Shown here: piece after piece, positions 53,206 through 62,402 of the stretch
How positions within the stretch are numbered: position 1 is the first letter of the stretch
Layout of the letters: each line of letters opens with the position of its first letter
From: Maritalea sp047634455
GTDB taxonomy: Bacteria > Pseudomonadota > Alphaproteobacteria > Rhizobiales > Devosiaceae
Assembly (NCBI RefSeq): GCF_047634455.1
Contig: NZ_JBLIAI010000003.1
Location: 1 to 64,000, forward strand
DNA length: 64,000 nt
Reading direction: 5' to 3'
Program-made: the position numbers and the translations under genes
The notes under the pieces: generated by a model
The model's input: only the letters and a program-made list of their open reading frames with translations
Database searches by the model: none
Told to the model about the DNA's origin: nothing

Positions 53206-53700
53206 CTACTCCGCAAAGTCAACAATAAAGCCATTTTCGAAGAAATGCTCTTCTAAGTTTTCGCCACGTCCACCGCGATCGATCACCACGAAATCACTCT
53301 GTTCGCCCAAAGGGGTCAACACACCATGCCAGACATTTTGCCCAATATTGACGCCATGTCCGGGTTTGGTGAGAAACGCCAGGGGTTTACCAGGCACACC
53401 GTCGGTGTCCGGAGCCACAATGACCAAAAATGGCCGTTTGGTCATCGGGATAAAAGCTTGGGAACCTAGCGGATGCCGTTCCACCATTTTCAAGTGCAGT
53501 GGTAAGTCATATGGCTTGCCGCGAAAAACATTCACAAGCGGACGGGCGTCTTTGCCGCCCAATTCGATGGTGGCTAAATCGTTGAACCGGGTGCACATGC
53601 CATTGTTGATTGGGTAGTTCTCGGCTTTGTTCAAATCGATAACTTCGCCAAATGGCGCGAACAGCTCTTCGGTCAACGGGATAATTTCAATGCGTTCCAT
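53206..53700 (-). CDS. allA: Ureidoglycolate lyase AllA
   Basis: AllA splits ureidoglycolate into glyoxylate and urea, the last step of this purine route. It has 164 residues of cupin type: PLTEELFAPFGEVIDL, NVFRGKPYDLPLHLKMVERH and the HPLGSQAFIPM-VIVAP core are characteristic, with VWHGVLTPLGEQSDFVVIDR near the end. It abuts the convergent Lrp gene and is the last gene of the minus-strand purine operon. Confidence 0.92.
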   Translation of the reverse strand: MERIEIIPLTEELFAPFGEVIDLNKAENYPINNGMCTRFNDLATIELGGKDARPLVNVFRGKPYDLPLHLKMVERHPLGSQAFIPMTKRPFLVIVAPDTDGVPGKPLAFLTKPGHGVNIGQNVWHGVLTPLGEQSDFVVIDRGGRGENLEEHFFENGFIVDFAE

Positions 53701-53703
53701 AGC

Positions 53704-54534
53704 CTAGCCCCCCAAGCTGAGCTTGGGATGTCGATTGACGTCTTTATACAGCAAATAGCGGAATTTACCGGGTCCGCCCGCATAGCAGGCTTGTGGGCAA
53801 AAAGCGCGTAGCCACATAAAATCACCCGCTTCAACCTCAACCCAATCTGAATTGAGTTTATAGACCGCTTTGCCCTCTAAGACATAAAGCCCGTGTTCCA
53901 TCACGTGGGTTTCTTCAAACGGGATCACGCCACCCGGCTCAAACGTGACAATGTTCACATGCATGTCGTGCCGCAAATCGTCTGGCTGAACAAAACGTGT
54001 GGTTGCCCAGGCACCATTGGTGTCAGGCATTGGATTGGCGGGGGTAAGCTTTTCATTGGTCACAAAGGCGACTGGGTGGTCGATCCCTTCCACCGCCTCA
54101 TATTGTTTGCGGATCCAATGGAATTTTGTCGGGTGATCTGTGTGATTAAAGACGGACCAATCAGCAGATGGGGGAATGTAAGCATAGCCACCCTCGGCCA
54201 TGCGGTGCTTGGCACCATCAATTTCAAGGTCCAATTCGCCTTCAACCACAAACAAAACCGCCTCAGCTTTTGGGTCGGGTTCAGGTCGGTTTGAACCACC
54301 GCCGGGGGCCACTTCAACAATATATTGCGCAAAGGTTTCGGCAAAACCAGACAAAGGTCGAGCGATAATCCACGCGCGACTATCGTCCCAATGTGGCAAA
54401 TATGACGTTACGATGTCACTCATCACCCCTTTTGGGATCATCGCATAGGCGTCGGTAAAAATCGCGCGTCCCGTCATCAATTGACTTTGTGGCGGCAAGC
54501 CGCCGGTGGGGGCGTAATACTTCGAATGGCTCAT
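53704..54534 (-). CDS. allE: (S)-Ureidoglycine aminohydrolase AllE
   Basis: A 276-residue bicupin that converts (S)-ureidoglycine to ureidoglycolate with loss of ammonia. The first cupin contains VEVAPGGGSNRPEPDPKAEA and LFVVEGELDLEIDG, and the second FEPGGVIPFEETHVMEHGLY with the metal-binding E-x-H-x-x-x-H cluster, followed by GLYVLEGKAVYKLN. It ends KDVNRHPKLSL like other YlbA/AllE proteins. One base separates it from the upstream puuE-uraD gene. Confidence 0.9.
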   Translation of the reverse strand: MSHSKYYAPTGGLPPQSQLMTGRAIFTDAYAMIPKGVMSDIVTSYLPHWDDSRAWIIARPLSGFAETFAQYIVEVAPGGGSNRPEPDPKAEAVLFVVEGELDLEIDGAKHRMAEGGYAYIPPSADWSVFNHTDHPTKFHWIRKQYEAVEGIDHPVAFVTNEKLTPANPMPDTNGAWATTRFVQPDDLRHDMHVNIVTFEPGGVIPFEETHVMEHGLYVLEGKAVYKLNSDWVEVEAGDFMWLRAFCPQACYAGGPGKFRYLLYKDVNRHPKLSLGG

Positions 54535-54535
54535 T

Positions 54536-55963
54536 TTAAGTCAACATGTCCTTTAATCGCAGCAATGCAATCCGCTCCACCTGTTTGCAGGCGGTCAAGA
54601 ATTCGGTTTCACTGTCATTGTGGATGCGCTTTTCAAACTGCGCAAGGATGTCGGCTTTGTTTAGGCCCTTTACTGCGATGATGAAGGGAAATCCGTGCTT
54701 GTCAACATAAGCAGAATTGAGTTCGCTAAACCGCGCACGCTCGTTGTCGGTTAGCGCGTCTAAGCCAGCCGAAGCCTGTTCGGACGTTGATTCTGCGGTC
54801 AGTCTTTTCGCCGTTGCCAGCTTGCCAGCGAGGTCTGGGTGGGCGCGCAAAACGCTTAATCGCTCATCGTTGCTCGCCTTGCGAAACTCAGCCGCCAGCA
54901 AAGAATGCACGCCAATCGCTGTATCGTGCGCCGCGCCGAATTCTCGTTCATAGGCGCGTTTGGCGATCCACGGTGAATGCTCGAACACTCCACCAAATTT
55001 TTCCACAAACAGCGGTTTGGTCAGGGTGGATGGACGCCCTTCAAATTTTTCAAACGGATTGGTCTTCGCCCAATGGTCAGCAATTTCAATCCGTTTGGCG
55101 ATCCACACATCATCATGGCTTTGCACATATTCGATGAAACGCTTTAGCGCAGCGATTCGTCCGGGGCGACCGACCAGCCGACAGTGCAATCCGATATTGA
55201 GCATTTTGGGCGCGTCCGCCACACCCTCAGCATAAAGACTGTCAAAACTGTCTTTCAAATAGCAATAGAACTGATCGCCAGAGTTAAACCCTTGGATAGC
55301 GGCAAACCGCATATCGTTGGTATCCAGCGTATAGGGAATGACCAGCTGGGCTTTGTCGCCCCCATCATACCAATAGGGTAAATCATCGGCATAGCTGTCG
55401 GACACATAGGCGAATTCGCCAATTTCACTGGCCAGATCAACCGTGTTGGCCGAGCATCGTCCCGTGTACCATCCTTTTGGATAATCACCCGTCACTTCAT
55501 AATGGAGCTGGATGGCGTCGCGCATATGCGCAGCCTCATCGTCGCGAGAGAAGTCTTTATATTCAATCCATTTCAACCCATGTGAAGCAATTTCCCAATT
55601 CGCATCTTGCATGGCGGCGACTTGTTCGGGCGACCGGGCAAGGGCTGTCGCGACACCATAGACGGTGACCGGGACGTCTAGCGCCGTGAACAGGCGATGC
55701 AGTCGCCAAAACCCAGCGCGCGATCCATATTCATATATGCTTTCCATGTTCCAGTGGCGTTGCCCAACCCATTGCTGCGCGCCAACGATTTCTGACAAAA
55801 AGGCTTCCGATGCCGCATCACCATGCAGCACGCAGTTCTCGCCGCCTTCTTCGTAGTTTACGACAAATTGCACGGCAATTTTCGCGTCATTTGGCCAATT
55901 GGCTGCTGGCGGATTGGCGCCATAGCCCAGCATGTCGCGGTCATATCGAATTGATTTTGTCAC
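54536..55963 (-). CDS. puuE: PuuE allantoinase-OHCU decarboxylase fusion
   Basis: A 475-residue fusion. Residues about 1-310 are a cofactor-independent PuuE-type allantoinase of the polysaccharide deacetylase fold (MLGYGANPPAANWPNDAKIA, EIASHGLKWIEYKD, NIGLHCRLVGRPGR). Residues about 320-475 are an OHCU decarboxylase (UraD): FVEKFGGVFEHSPWIAKRAY, RVLRAHPDLAGKL-type HPDLAGK, and YVDKHGFPFIIAVKG. One polypeptide thus performs OHCU decarboxylation and allantoin ring opening. The start is GTG at 55963, since upstream sequence is not family-like. Divergent from uraH. Confidence 0.9.
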   Translation of the reverse strand: MTKSIRYDRDMLGYGANPPAANWPNDAKIAVQFVVNYEEGGENCVLHGDAASEAFLSEIVGAQQWVGQRHWNMESIYEYGSRAGFWRLHRLFTALDVPVTVYGVATALARSPEQVAAMQDANWEIASHGLKWIEYKDFSRDDEAAHMRDAIQLHYEVTGDYPKGWYTGRCSANTVDLASEIGEFAYVSDSYADDLPYWYDGGDKAQLVIPYTLDTNDMRFAAIQGFNSGDQFYCYLKDSFDSLYAEGVADAPKMLNIGLHCRLVGRPGRIAALKRFIEYVQSHDDVWIAKRIEIADHWAKTNPFEKFEGRPSTLTKPLFVEKFGGVFEHSPWIAKRAYEREFGAAHDTAIGVHSLLAAEFRKASNDERLSVLRAHPDLAGKLATAKRLTAESTSEQASAGLDALTDNERARFSELNSAYVDKHGFPFIIAVKGLNKADILAQFEKRIHNDSETEFLTACKQVERIALLRLKDMLT

Positions 55964-56044
55964 AATGGTCTGCCTGCTATTCTGTGCCTTGGCGAAATGT
56001 GCGCCAAAGTGAAATCTATTTGCTAAGATGTAGTGCGCGCCTGA

Positions 56045-56127
56045 TTTGGTCAATCGCGCAACTACGCGGATACGAACATATTACACTTTCAAATTTTTGA
56101 CCATTTGTTAAAATTTCTTGACTTTGA
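56045..56127. promoter_or_regulatory. Candidate operators in the divergent purine promoter
   Basis: TTTGGTCAA (56045-56053) is matched by the inverse TTTTGACCA ending at 56103, about 50 bases apart or close to five helical turns. A further TTTGACCCA follows near 56123. The sites lie between the divergent puuE-uraD and uraH starts. The regulator is not in the window. Confidence 0.45.
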
Positions 56128-56167
56128 CCCATCATTTGAAGGAAATAGCGAACAACAGGGGGAGTTG

Positions 56168-56539
56168 ATGGCCAACAATAATTCCAGCGGGAAGCTGACA
56201 ACGCACGTTTTGGACACAGCCCGTGGCTGTCCGGCGGCAGGTATGAAAATCGAACTGTTTGATCTTGATGTCGCTAGTGATGTTCCACTTGTGAGCACTG
56301 TCACTAATGCAGATGGCCGATGCGAAGCGCCCATGCGAGACGCGAACACGCTACGCAAAGGGCGCTATGAATTGCGCTTTCACGTTTCAGACTATTTCAC
56401 AGCGCAAAACACGGTCCTTGAAAACGGCCAGTTTCTGGATGTCGTGCCGATCCAATTCGTCGTAGCAGATGATACCGCTCATTATCATGTGCCGCTGCTG
56501 GTTTCGCCCTACAGCTATTCAACTTACCGCGGGAGCTAA
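56168..56539 (+). CDS. uraH: 5-Hydroxyisourate hydrolase
   Basis: The transthyretin-like hydrolase that opens 5-hydroxyisourate to OHCU. In its 123 residues, LTTHVLDTARGCPAAGMKIE holds the active-site His, FHVSDYF contains another, and the C-terminus is SPYSYSTYRGS, the diagnostic YRGS tetrapeptide. ATG at 56168 is preceded by GGGGGAG; the frame opens 21 codons earlier without family similarity. First gene of the plus-strand operon, three bases from xdhA. Confidence 0.94.
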   Translation: MANNNSSGKLTTHVLDTARGCPAAGMKIELFDLDVASDVPLVSTVTNADGRCEAPMRDANTLRKGRYELRFHVSDYFTAQNTVLENGQFLDVVPIQFVVADDTAHYHVPLLVSPYSYSTYRGS

Positions 56540-56542
56540 TTC

Positions 56543-58030
56543 GTGACCACGCGCCACACGCTAAAATTTCTGCTCAACGATCAATTGATTGAAACAAATG
56601 ATGTGCTCGCCACTGAAACCCTGTTGGATTTCTTGCGGCTCAATCAAACCTTGCGCGGCACCAAAGAAGGCTGTGCGGAAGGCGATTGTGGGGCATGCAC
56701 TGTGCTGGTTGGGCGGCTTGCTGGCGACGAGCTGACATATGAGAGCGTAAATTCATGCATCCGATTTGTCGGATCGCTTGATGGCTGTCATGTGATCACG
56801 ATTGAGCACTTAAAAGGCAAAGACGGTGCGCCGCACCCAATCCAACAAGCGATGGTTGAACATCACGGCTCCCAATGCGGTTTTTGCACACCCGGGTTTG
56901 TGATGTCGCTTTATGCCATGTGGATGAGCGAATTTGAGCCAGATGTGGCCACCATCGAACGCTATTTGCAGGGCAACCTATGCCGTTGCACTGGCTACGA
57001 GCCAATCATCAAAGCGGCGCGGGATATTGGCGCGCACGGCAAACTGCACGAAGATTATCTGATTGCAGAGCGTGACCAAATAATTGAGCAACTGTCCAAT
57101 CTGCAAGACGATCAAATGTTGGAAGTTGAAAGCGGTAGCGAAATGTTTTACGCGCCAGCCACGCTTGATCAGTTCGCTATGCTCTATGCGAAAAATCCTA
57201 AGGCGACAATCGTCGCTGGCTCCACCGATGTGGGGCTGTGGGTGACCAAATTTATGCGCGATATTTCACCGGTGATCTTTACTTCCCGCCTCAACGATTT
57301 CCGCAAAATCAAAGTTACCGACGACGCGATTATTGTCTACGGCGGCGCGAGTTACACCGACATGCTGGCGACAATTGATAATTATCTGCCCCAGCTCTCC
57401 CAGTTCTGGCGGCGCATTGGCGGCGAACAGGTGCGCAATATGGGGACGGTTGGCGGCAACATCGCCAATGGTTCTCCAATCGGCGATACGCCTCCGCCGC
57501 TGATTGCGCTTAAAGCAACAATAACATTGCGCAAAGCCAATGAGCGCCGGACAATCGAGCTTGAAAAATATTTTGTTGCTTATGGCAAACAAGACCGAGC
57601 GCAGGGTGAATTCGTTGAACAGATTCACATCCCATTGCCCCCAGACGATCAAATATTTGCCACCTACAAGATTTCAAAACGTCGGGATGAGGACATTTCA
57701 GCGGTTTGTGGCGCGTTTAGCGCCAAAATTGAAGACGGTCGGATCGCAGATATTCGCATTGCCTTTGGCGGCATGGCCGCAACACCGAAACGCGCAACGC
57801 ATGTCGAGCAGGCACTGATCGGTGCGCCTTGGTCAGAGCGATCCATTTTGGACGCGAAACCAAGCTTCGCCGATGACTACGCACCGCTCTCAGATTGGCG
57901 CGCTTCGGCCGATTATCGGTTGGCCGTGACGCAAAACTTGCTCGAACGGTTCTACTTGGAACATGCTGATGAAAATGCGTTCAGCCTTGATGAATTGCAC
58001 CAAGCAGCAACCTTGGAGGCGCTGTCATGA
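56543..58030 (+). CDS. xdhA: Xanthine dehydrogenase small subunit XdhA
   Basis: The iron-sulfur and FAD subunit, 495 residues. The [2Fe-2S] clusters are bound by GCAEGDCGACTVLVG and by SQCGFCTPGFVMSLY plus GNLCRCTGYEPI. The FAD domain contains IVAGSTDVGLWVTKFMRDI and GGNIANGSPIGDTPPPLIAL. The start is GTG at 56543. The stop overlaps the xdhB start (ATGA), linking subunit synthesis. Confidence 0.95.
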   Translation: MTTRHTLKFLLNDQLIETNDVLATETLLDFLRLNQTLRGTKEGCAEGDCGACTVLVGRLAGDELTYESVNSCIRFVGSLDGCHVITIEHLKGKDGAPHPIQQAMVEHHGSQCGFCTPGFVMSLYAMWMSEFEPDVATIERYLQGNLCRCTGYEPIIKAARDIGAHGKLHEDYLIAERDQIIEQLSNLQDDQMLEVESGSEMFYAPATLDQFAMLYAKNPKATIVAGSTDVGLWVTKFMRDISPVIFTSRLNDFRKIKVTDDAIIVYGGASYTDMLATIDNYLPQLSQFWRRIGGEQVRNMGTVGGNIANGSPIGDTPPPLIALKATITLRKANERRTIELEKYFVAYGKQDRAQGEFVEQIHIPLPPDDQIFATYKISKRRDEDISAVCGAFSAKIEDGRIADIRIAFGGMAATPKRATHVEQALIGAPWSERSILDAKPSFADDYAPLSDWRASADYRLAVTQNLLERFYLEHADENAFSLDELHQAATLEALS

Positions 58031-60336
58031 GCGAACAAATCAAAGGCGGCACTCACCAACCGATTGAACATGAATCAGCGCACAAGCATGTATCCGGTCG
58101 CGCTGAATATCTTGACGATATGATTGAGCCTGCGGGCACCTTGCATGCCTATCTCGGTCTATCAACCTGCGCGCGCGGTAAAATCTTGGCGATGGATTTG
58201 GACGCTGTGCGGCATGCGCATGGTGTCGTTGACGTGTTGACGGGCGCCGATATTCCCGGTGAAAATGACGTGAGCCCAACAGGGTTGCATGACGAACCAG
58301 TATTTGCCAAAGGCGAAGTGCATTTTTACGGACAACCTCTATTTGCCGTTGTGGCCAAAACCCGCGACCAAGCCCGCCGAGCGGCGCACCTCGCAAAGAT
58401 CGACTATGCCGGTGAAGCGCCGTTTCTTGATGTGAAATCGGCGTTAGCCAATGGCGGTGAACTGGTCACAAAACCACTCAGATTAAAACGTGGCGAGCCC
58501 GCACCAGCACTTGAAAAAGCGCCCATGCGCATCAAAGGTGAAATGGAAATTGGCGGGCAAGATCATTTCTATCTTGAAGGCCATATCGCCATGGCGGTGC
58601 CGGGCGAAGACGATGACGTCACGGTTTTTTCTTCCACCCAACACCCAACCGAAATTCAACATATGGTTGGCCATGTGCTTGGCGTTTCGGCCAACGCGGT
58701 TAATGTGCATGTGCGGCGCATGGGCGGCGGCTTTGGTGGCAAAGAAACACAAGGCAGTCTGTTCGCAGCTGTTGTTGCGGTCGCTGCAAAAAAGCTCGGC
58801 GTGGCCGTCAAAATTCGCCCTGACCGTGATGACGATATGGTGGCCACCGGCAAGCGACACGACTTCGTGGCAAGTTATGATGTGGGTTTTGATGCGGATG
58901 GAAAAATTCTAGCCGTGGACGCCGAATTTGCCGCCCGTTGCGGATTTTCAGCCGATCTATCCGGCCCGGTGACGGACCGCGCGCTATTTCATGCCGACAA
59001 TTGCTATTTCATACCAGAGGTTGAGTTGCGCTCAAAACCGTTAAAAACCAATACTGTGTCAAACACAGCATTTCGTGGTTTTGGCGGCCCACAAGGCATG
59101 CTGGGCGGTGAACGAATGATCGAAGAAATTGCCTATGCGTTGGGCAAAGACCCGCTCGAAGTGCGCCGCGCAAATTTTTATGGTGGCGAGGGTAAAAACC
59201 TCACGCCCTACCATCAAGTGGTCAAAGACAGTATCATTGAACGCATTGTTGATGAGTTGGAAGAAAGTGCAGACTATCAAGATCGGCGCGAAGCTGTCTT
59301 AGAGTTCAACAAAACCAGCCGCATACTTAAACGGGGCATAGCGCTCACACCGGTGAAATTCGGCATTTCATTTACCGCCACTTGGTACAACCAAGCTGGT
59401 GCGTTGCTGCATGTTTATAGCGACGGATCGATGCAGATCAATCACGGCGGCACAGAAATGGGCCAAGGGCTTTACACCAAAATCGCCCAAGTGGTTGCAG
59501 ACGAGTTTCAGGTTGATATTGCAAACATTAAAGTTACCGCAACCCGTACCGACAAAATCCCCAACACCTCGGCCACCGCAGCATCGTCAGGCACCGATTT
59601 GAACGGCATGGCGGCCGCGGACGCTGCCCAGCAGATCAAAGGCAAATTGGTCGCCTTTGCCACAGAAAAATATGGTGTTGGTCCCGCAGAAGCGCGATTT
59701 ATCAACAATCATTTACATCTTGGGGAACATAAAATCCCCTTCGCGGATCTGGTTAAAGACGCCTATATGAACCGTGTGCAATTATCTGCCACAGGGTTTT
59801 ACAAAACCCCGGACATTCATTGGGACCGCGACAGCGGCAAGGGTACGCCCTTTTATTACTTCTCCTATGGTGCCGCAGTTTCTGAGGTGGTGATTGATAC
59901 CTTGACGGGCGAATATTTCGTTGAGCGCGTTGATATTTTGCACGATGTTGGTCGCTCTATTAATGAAGCAATCGACAAAGGCCAAGTTGAAGGTGCGTTC
60001 GTGCAAGGCATGGGCTGGCTGACAACAGAAGAATTATGGTGGTTAAAAGACGGGCAACTCAAAACCCACGCGCCATCCACCTACAAAATACCTGTTGCCT
60101 CTGACCGCCCGCGCCAGTTCAACGTCAATTTGGTGAATTGGTCAGAAAATACCGCCCAAACCATTCGCCGATCAAAGGCGGTGGGCGAACCGCCCCTTAT
60201 GCTCGCGATTTCTGTGCTTGAAGCATTGTCGATGGCCGTGGCCTCGGTTGCAGATTACAAAACATGCCCGCGTCTTGATTCACCCGCCACGCCAGAACGG
60301 ATATTGATGGCGGTGCAAAGGCTCAAGGGGAACTAA
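58027..60336 (+). CDS. xdhB: Xanthine dehydrogenase large subunit XdhB
   Basis: The molybdenum-cofactor subunit, 769 residues, that hydroxylates hypoxanthine and xanthine to urate. VRRMGGGFGGKETQGSLFAA and SNTAFRGFGGPQGMLGGERM are the cofactor- and substrate-site motifs (the latter with the purine-contacting Arg). GTDLNGMAAADAA and VEGAFVQGMGWLTTEELWW follow, with the catalytic Glu in the late segment SKAVGEPPLMLAIS. Full length and intact. Confidence 0.95.
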   Translation: MSEQIKGGTHQPIEHESAHKHVSGRAEYLDDMIEPAGTLHAYLGLSTCARGKILAMDLDAVRHAHGVVDVLTGADIPGENDVSPTGLHDEPVFAKGEVHFYGQPLFAVVAKTRDQARRAAHLAKIDYAGEAPFLDVKSALANGGELVTKPLRLKRGEPAPALEKAPMRIKGEMEIGGQDHFYLEGHIAMAVPGEDDDVTVFSSTQHPTEIQHMVGHVLGVSANAVNVHVRRMGGGFGGKETQGSLFAAVVAVAAKKLGVAVKIRPDRDDDMVATGKRHDFVASYDVGFDADGKILAVDAEFAARCGFSADLSGPVTDRALFHADNCYFIPEVELRSKPLKTNTVSNTAFRGFGGPQGMLGGERMIEEIAYALGKDPLEVRRANFYGGEGKNLTPYHQVVKDSIIERIVDELEESADYQDRREAVLEFNKTSRILKRGIALTPVKFGISFTATWYNQAGALLHVYSDGSMQINHGGTEMGQGLYTKIAQVVADEFQVDIANIKVTATRTDKIPNTSATAASSGTDLNGMAAADAAQQIKGKLVAFATEKYGVGPAEARFINNHLHLGEHKIPFADLVKDAYMNRVQLSATGFYKTPDIHWDRDSGKGTPFYYFSYGAAVSEVVIDTLTGEYFVERVDILHDVGRSINEAIDKGQVEGAFVQGMGWLTTEELWWLKDGQLKTHAPSTYKIPVASDRPRQFNVNLVNWSENTAQTIRRSKAVGEPPLMLAISVLEALSMAVASVADYKTCPRLDSPATPERILMAVQRLKGN

Positions 60337-60339
60337 CCC

Positions 60340-61182
60340 ATGCGCTTGACCTCCGATCAGCTACGAATATTCCTTGACGCTGGTCCAGCAATTGATGTGC
60401 AGGTAACTGGCGTAAGAGGCTCGTCGCCGCGCGATGTTGGCGCGTGGATGCTGGTCAGTTTGCAAAGTGTTATTGGCACAATTGGTGGCGGGCAGCTCGA
60501 ATATATGATGACCGATGAGTCTCGTAAAATGCTGCGGCTGAGCATTGGTAAGAAGACTTGCACTGTACCGTTGGGACCGGAAATTGGCCAATGTTGTGGT
60601 GGGCAGGTAGAGATTGAACTTGAGATTGTCAAAGACAAAGCCGTAATTTTGACGCGGCACGAAAAGGAACTTTCAGCGCAACCAGATATTCTGATTTTTG
60701 GCGCGGGGCATGTGGGCAAAGCATTGGCGCAAACGCTGGCGCTGCTGCCCGTAAACCCGATATTGATCGACCAACGAAAAAGCGAATTGCCAAACATCTC
60801 AGGCGTTGAAAACCGACTGTCTCCGCTGCCAGAAGCAGAAGTGCGCCGTGCAAAACCTGGCAGCGCCATCGTGGTGCTGACCCACGATCACGCGCTTGAT
60901 TTTCTGATCGTTGGCGAAGCACTAGCGCGGGGCAAATTCGGCTATGTTGGCATGATCGGATCAAAAACCAAGCGCGCGGTGTTTTCCAATTGGCTCATTG
61001 AGACATATGATCGTGCTGTTCTGGCGACGGATTTGGTTTGCCCGATCGGCGGCGCTTCGGTGACAGACAAGCGGCCAGAGGTGATTGCAGCACTCGTGGC
61101 CGCGCAAATAATACAAGCTTTGGATCAAGCAGGGCAACTGACCACAGCAAAGAACTCTCGGGGGATAGAACATGCCAGATAG
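60340..61182 (+). CDS. xdhC: Xanthine dehydrogenase maturation protein XdhC
   Basis: XdhC binds the molybdenum cofactor and delivers it, sulfurated, to XdhB. The 280-residue protein has the XdhC/CoxI N-terminal domain (VTGVRGSSPRDVGAWMLVS, GTIGGGQLEY, GPEIGQCCGGQVEIE) and a C-terminal Rossmann-like domain (ILIFGAGHVGKALAQTLALL, FGYVGMIGSKTKRAVF). Its last codons overlap the start of puuD by 11 bases. Confidence 0.93.
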   Translation: MRLTSDQLRIFLDAGPAIDVQVTGVRGSSPRDVGAWMLVSLQSVIGTIGGGQLEYMMTDESRKMLRLSIGKKTCTVPLGPEIGQCCGGQVEIELEIVKDKAVILTRHEKELSAQPDILIFGAGHVGKALAQTLALLPVNPILIDQRKSELPNISGVENRLSPLPEAEVRRAKPGSAIVVLTHDHALDFLIVGEALARGKFGYVGMIGSKTKRAVFSNWLIETYDRAVLATDLVCPIGGASVTDKRPEVIAALVAAQIIQALDQAGQLTTAKNSRGIEHAR

Positions 61183-62398
61183 TGCAATCATGTTTGAATG
61201 GCTTAGTTTTGGCGTGCGCTGGTTGCACGTGATCGCTGGCATCGCTTGGATCGGCTCTAGTTTCTATTTTATCGCGCTTGATTTGGGGCTGCGCAAGCAC
61301 GAAAGCCTGCCAAAAGGCGTGCAAGGTGAAGAATGGCAAGTGCATGGCGGTGGGTTCTATCACATCCAAAAATACATGGTTGCGCCCAGTAACATGCCGG
61401 AGCATCTGATTTGGTTTAAGTGGGAAGCCTATTCCACTTGGCTTTCTGGCTTTGCCATGCTCGCTATTGTTTACTATGTGGGCGCCGATCTTTATCTGAT
61501 CGACCGCAATGTGCTTGATGTTTCGTCCCCGGTTGCCATCCTTATTTCGATTGCGTCGCTAACGGTTGGTTGGCTGATCTACGATCAGCTTTGCAAATCC
61601 CCGTTGGGTAAATCTGACATTGGTTTGATGATGTTCCTATTCGTGGTGTTGGTGGCCATGGCATGGGGCTATACGCAACTGTTTACCGGTCGTGCAGCAT
61701 TGCTGCATTTGGGCGCGTTTACCGCTACCATCATGTCGGCCAACGTGTTTTTCATCATCATCCCGAACCAAAAGATCATCGTCGATGACCTAAAAGCCGG
61801 CAAGTCACCGGACCCGGCCTTGGGCAAACAATCCAAGCAGCGTTCGGTGCATAACAATTACCTGACGCTGCCGGTTTTGTTCTTGATGCTCGCAACTCAT
61901 TATCCATTGGCATTTGCTACAGAATATAACTGGGTGATTGCATCGCTGATCTTCTTGATTGGCGTTTTAATCCGGCATTTCTTCAACACCAAACACATGA
62001 AGGGTGAAAATCTTTATTGGACTTGGTTTGTTGCCGCTTTGCTATTTATTGGCATCATGTGGCTGTCGACCAACCCAAAAGCGGGTGGCATAACAAAGGA
62101 TACCGTGGCCTCCAAGCAAGCTGAGATCATGATGGCCTCATCATATTTCGAAGAGGCACGGGACACTGTGTTGGGACGCTGCTCGATGTGCCATACGGCC
62201 GAGCCTGCATGGGAGGGTGTATCGCAAGCTCCAAAAGACGTGATTTTGGACAATGATGTGGCGATTGCCACCTACGCGCACGAGATCTACATTCAGGCAG
62301 GCCGCAGCCATGCGATGCCGCCGGGTAACGTGACGCAGATTAGCGATGAAGAACGTCAGTTGCTTGTCACCTGGTTCGAAAGCGCCGAAAAGGGCTAG
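61172..62398 (+). CDS. puuD: Membrane urate oxidase PuuD
   Basis: An integral-membrane urate hydroxylase with a C-terminal cytochrome c domain, 408 residues. About eight hydrophobic segments precede CSMCHTAEPAWEG near residues 337-349, the heme c-binding CxxCH. The N-terminal segment FGVRWLHVIAGIAWIGSSFY is conserved in the family, with His ligands. Electrons from urate probably go to the respiratory chain instead of yielding H2O2. GGGGGA precedes the ATG at 61172; a second ATG is at 61190. Confidence 0.92.
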   Translation: MPDSAIMFEWLSFGVRWLHVIAGIAWIGSSFYFIALDLGLRKHESLPKGVQGEEWQVHGGGFYHIQKYMVAPSNMPEHLIWFKWEAYSTWLSGFAMLAIVYYVGADLYLIDRNVLDVSSPVAILISIASLTVGWLIYDQLCKSPLGKSDIGLMMFLFVVLVAMAWGYTQLFTGRAALLHLGAFTATIMSANVFFIIIPNQKIIVDDLKAGKSPDPALGKQSKQRSVHNNYLTLPVLFLMLATHYPLAFATEYNWVIASLIFLIGVLIRHFFNTKHMKGENLYWTWFVAALLFIGIMWLSTNPKAGGITKDTVASKQAEIMMASSYFEEARDTVLGRCSMCHTAEPAWEGVSQAPKDVILDNDVAIATYAHEIYIQAGRSHAMPPGNVTQISDEERQLLVTWFESAEKG

Positions 62399-62402
62399 TT
62401 AA

